Of a stretch of DNA of 44,053 nucleotides, positions 43,985-44,053 are shown one piece after another (within the stretch, counting starts at the first letter, position 1; each line of letters begins with the position of its first letter). Position numbers and translations under genes: made by a program. The notes below the pieces were generated by a model. It ran no database searches. It was not told where the DNA came from and worked only from the letters and a program-made list of their open reading frames with translations. The stretch is from a virus, in the IMG/VR virus record IMGVR_UViG_3300005841_000047, positions 1 through 44,053 of that record; one strand, written 5' to 3'.

Positions 43985-44053
43985 CCGGGGTGAGGGTGAA
44001 TGTGCCTCAAAATCCGAAGTTATTTTGCACGAGTCCTTAATCTGAAACGCTTT

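Larger units (their letters stand above)
43691..44053. other. Gene-free left-end region of the phage and host flank
   Basis: No supported gene. It contains the inverted end motifs (43772-43846 and 43909-43926) and, beyond the likely terminus, a perfect 12-bp inverted repeat (43960-43984). The final 60 bp are AT-richer and show no feature. The window has no host gene on this side. Confidence 0.6.

Noticed and set aside
1-44053. Phage endolysin, Mor/C activator, integrase, tRNA or rRNA genes
   Set aside because: I looked for lysozyme, transglycosylase, amidase, Mor and tyrosine/serine integrase motifs and for tRNA-like cloverleafs and found none that could be supported. The NlpC/P60 tail protein is the only murein-directed enzyme recognised.

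Overview
The window is almost entirely one Mu-like (transposable) bacteriophage genome of about 43.9 kb, integrated as a prophage or assembled as such. The core is Mu-like: a MuA-type DDE transposase (34208-36424, minus), a MuB-type ATPase (33068-34207), a Gam-like protein, a ParB-like protein, gp27/gp28-type terminase, a gp29 (DUF935) portal, gpF-, gpG- and gpI-type head proteins and gp36/gp37-type proteins. The tail is the long non-contractile kind: tube protein, a -1 frameshifted assembly chaperone, tape measure, NlpC/P60 protein and a J-like tip protein. No sheath or baseplate genes of a contractile tail were seen. The end regions carry inverted copies of a GAAATGATTGCAAAGGG-type motif, as expected for transposase-binding ends. 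The host is probably a Verrucomicrobiota member (Limisphaerales/Pedosphaera-like). This is inferred from high GC and from several short repeat families typical of those genomes; no host gene is present to confirm it.

Layout, read in the direction of transcription of the main (minus) strand. (1) Divergent control region at 39.93-40.01 kb, with a strong sigma70-like promoter overlapped by a palindromic operator and a ribbon-helix-helix-like gene on each side. (2) Early/transposition block, 39.9-33.0 kb: small zinc-ribbon proteins, a replication-O-like winged helix protein, a ParB-like protein, transposase and ATPase. (3) Middle block, 33.0-28.5 kb: Gam, a family X polymerase-like nucleotidyltransferase, a DnaA domain IV-like protein, a J-domain protein and small unknowns. 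(4) 28.5-23.3 kb: a gpF-like head protein carrying a zinc metallopeptidase motif, an HTH protein, holin- and spanin-like genes, a stand-alone CheY-like receiver, and the small terminase. (5) Head block, 23.3-15.3 kb. (6) Tail block, 15.2-0.3 kb. (7) On the opposite strand, 40.0-43.7 kb, an accessory cargo of six genes. These include a stand-alone protein that shares the gpF-like motif with the virion protein, and two operon pairs each joining a soluble protein to a membrane protein.

The most unusual property is the junctions. Nearly every gene border in the late operon contains short degenerate tandem repeats with a 7- or 8-bp period, each locus with its own unit, or a short palindromic element, or a GACCTAGCCGGTCGGGCC-type element. 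They often fill the whole space between a stop codon and the next start. In several genes they run on in frame and encode the N-terminus (including signal-peptide-like sequences) or the C-terminus. The phage therefore appears colonised by host-type intergenic repeats, and some virion proteins have repeat-derived ends.

No rRNA, tRNA or CRISPR array was seen. No dedicated endolysin was recognised.
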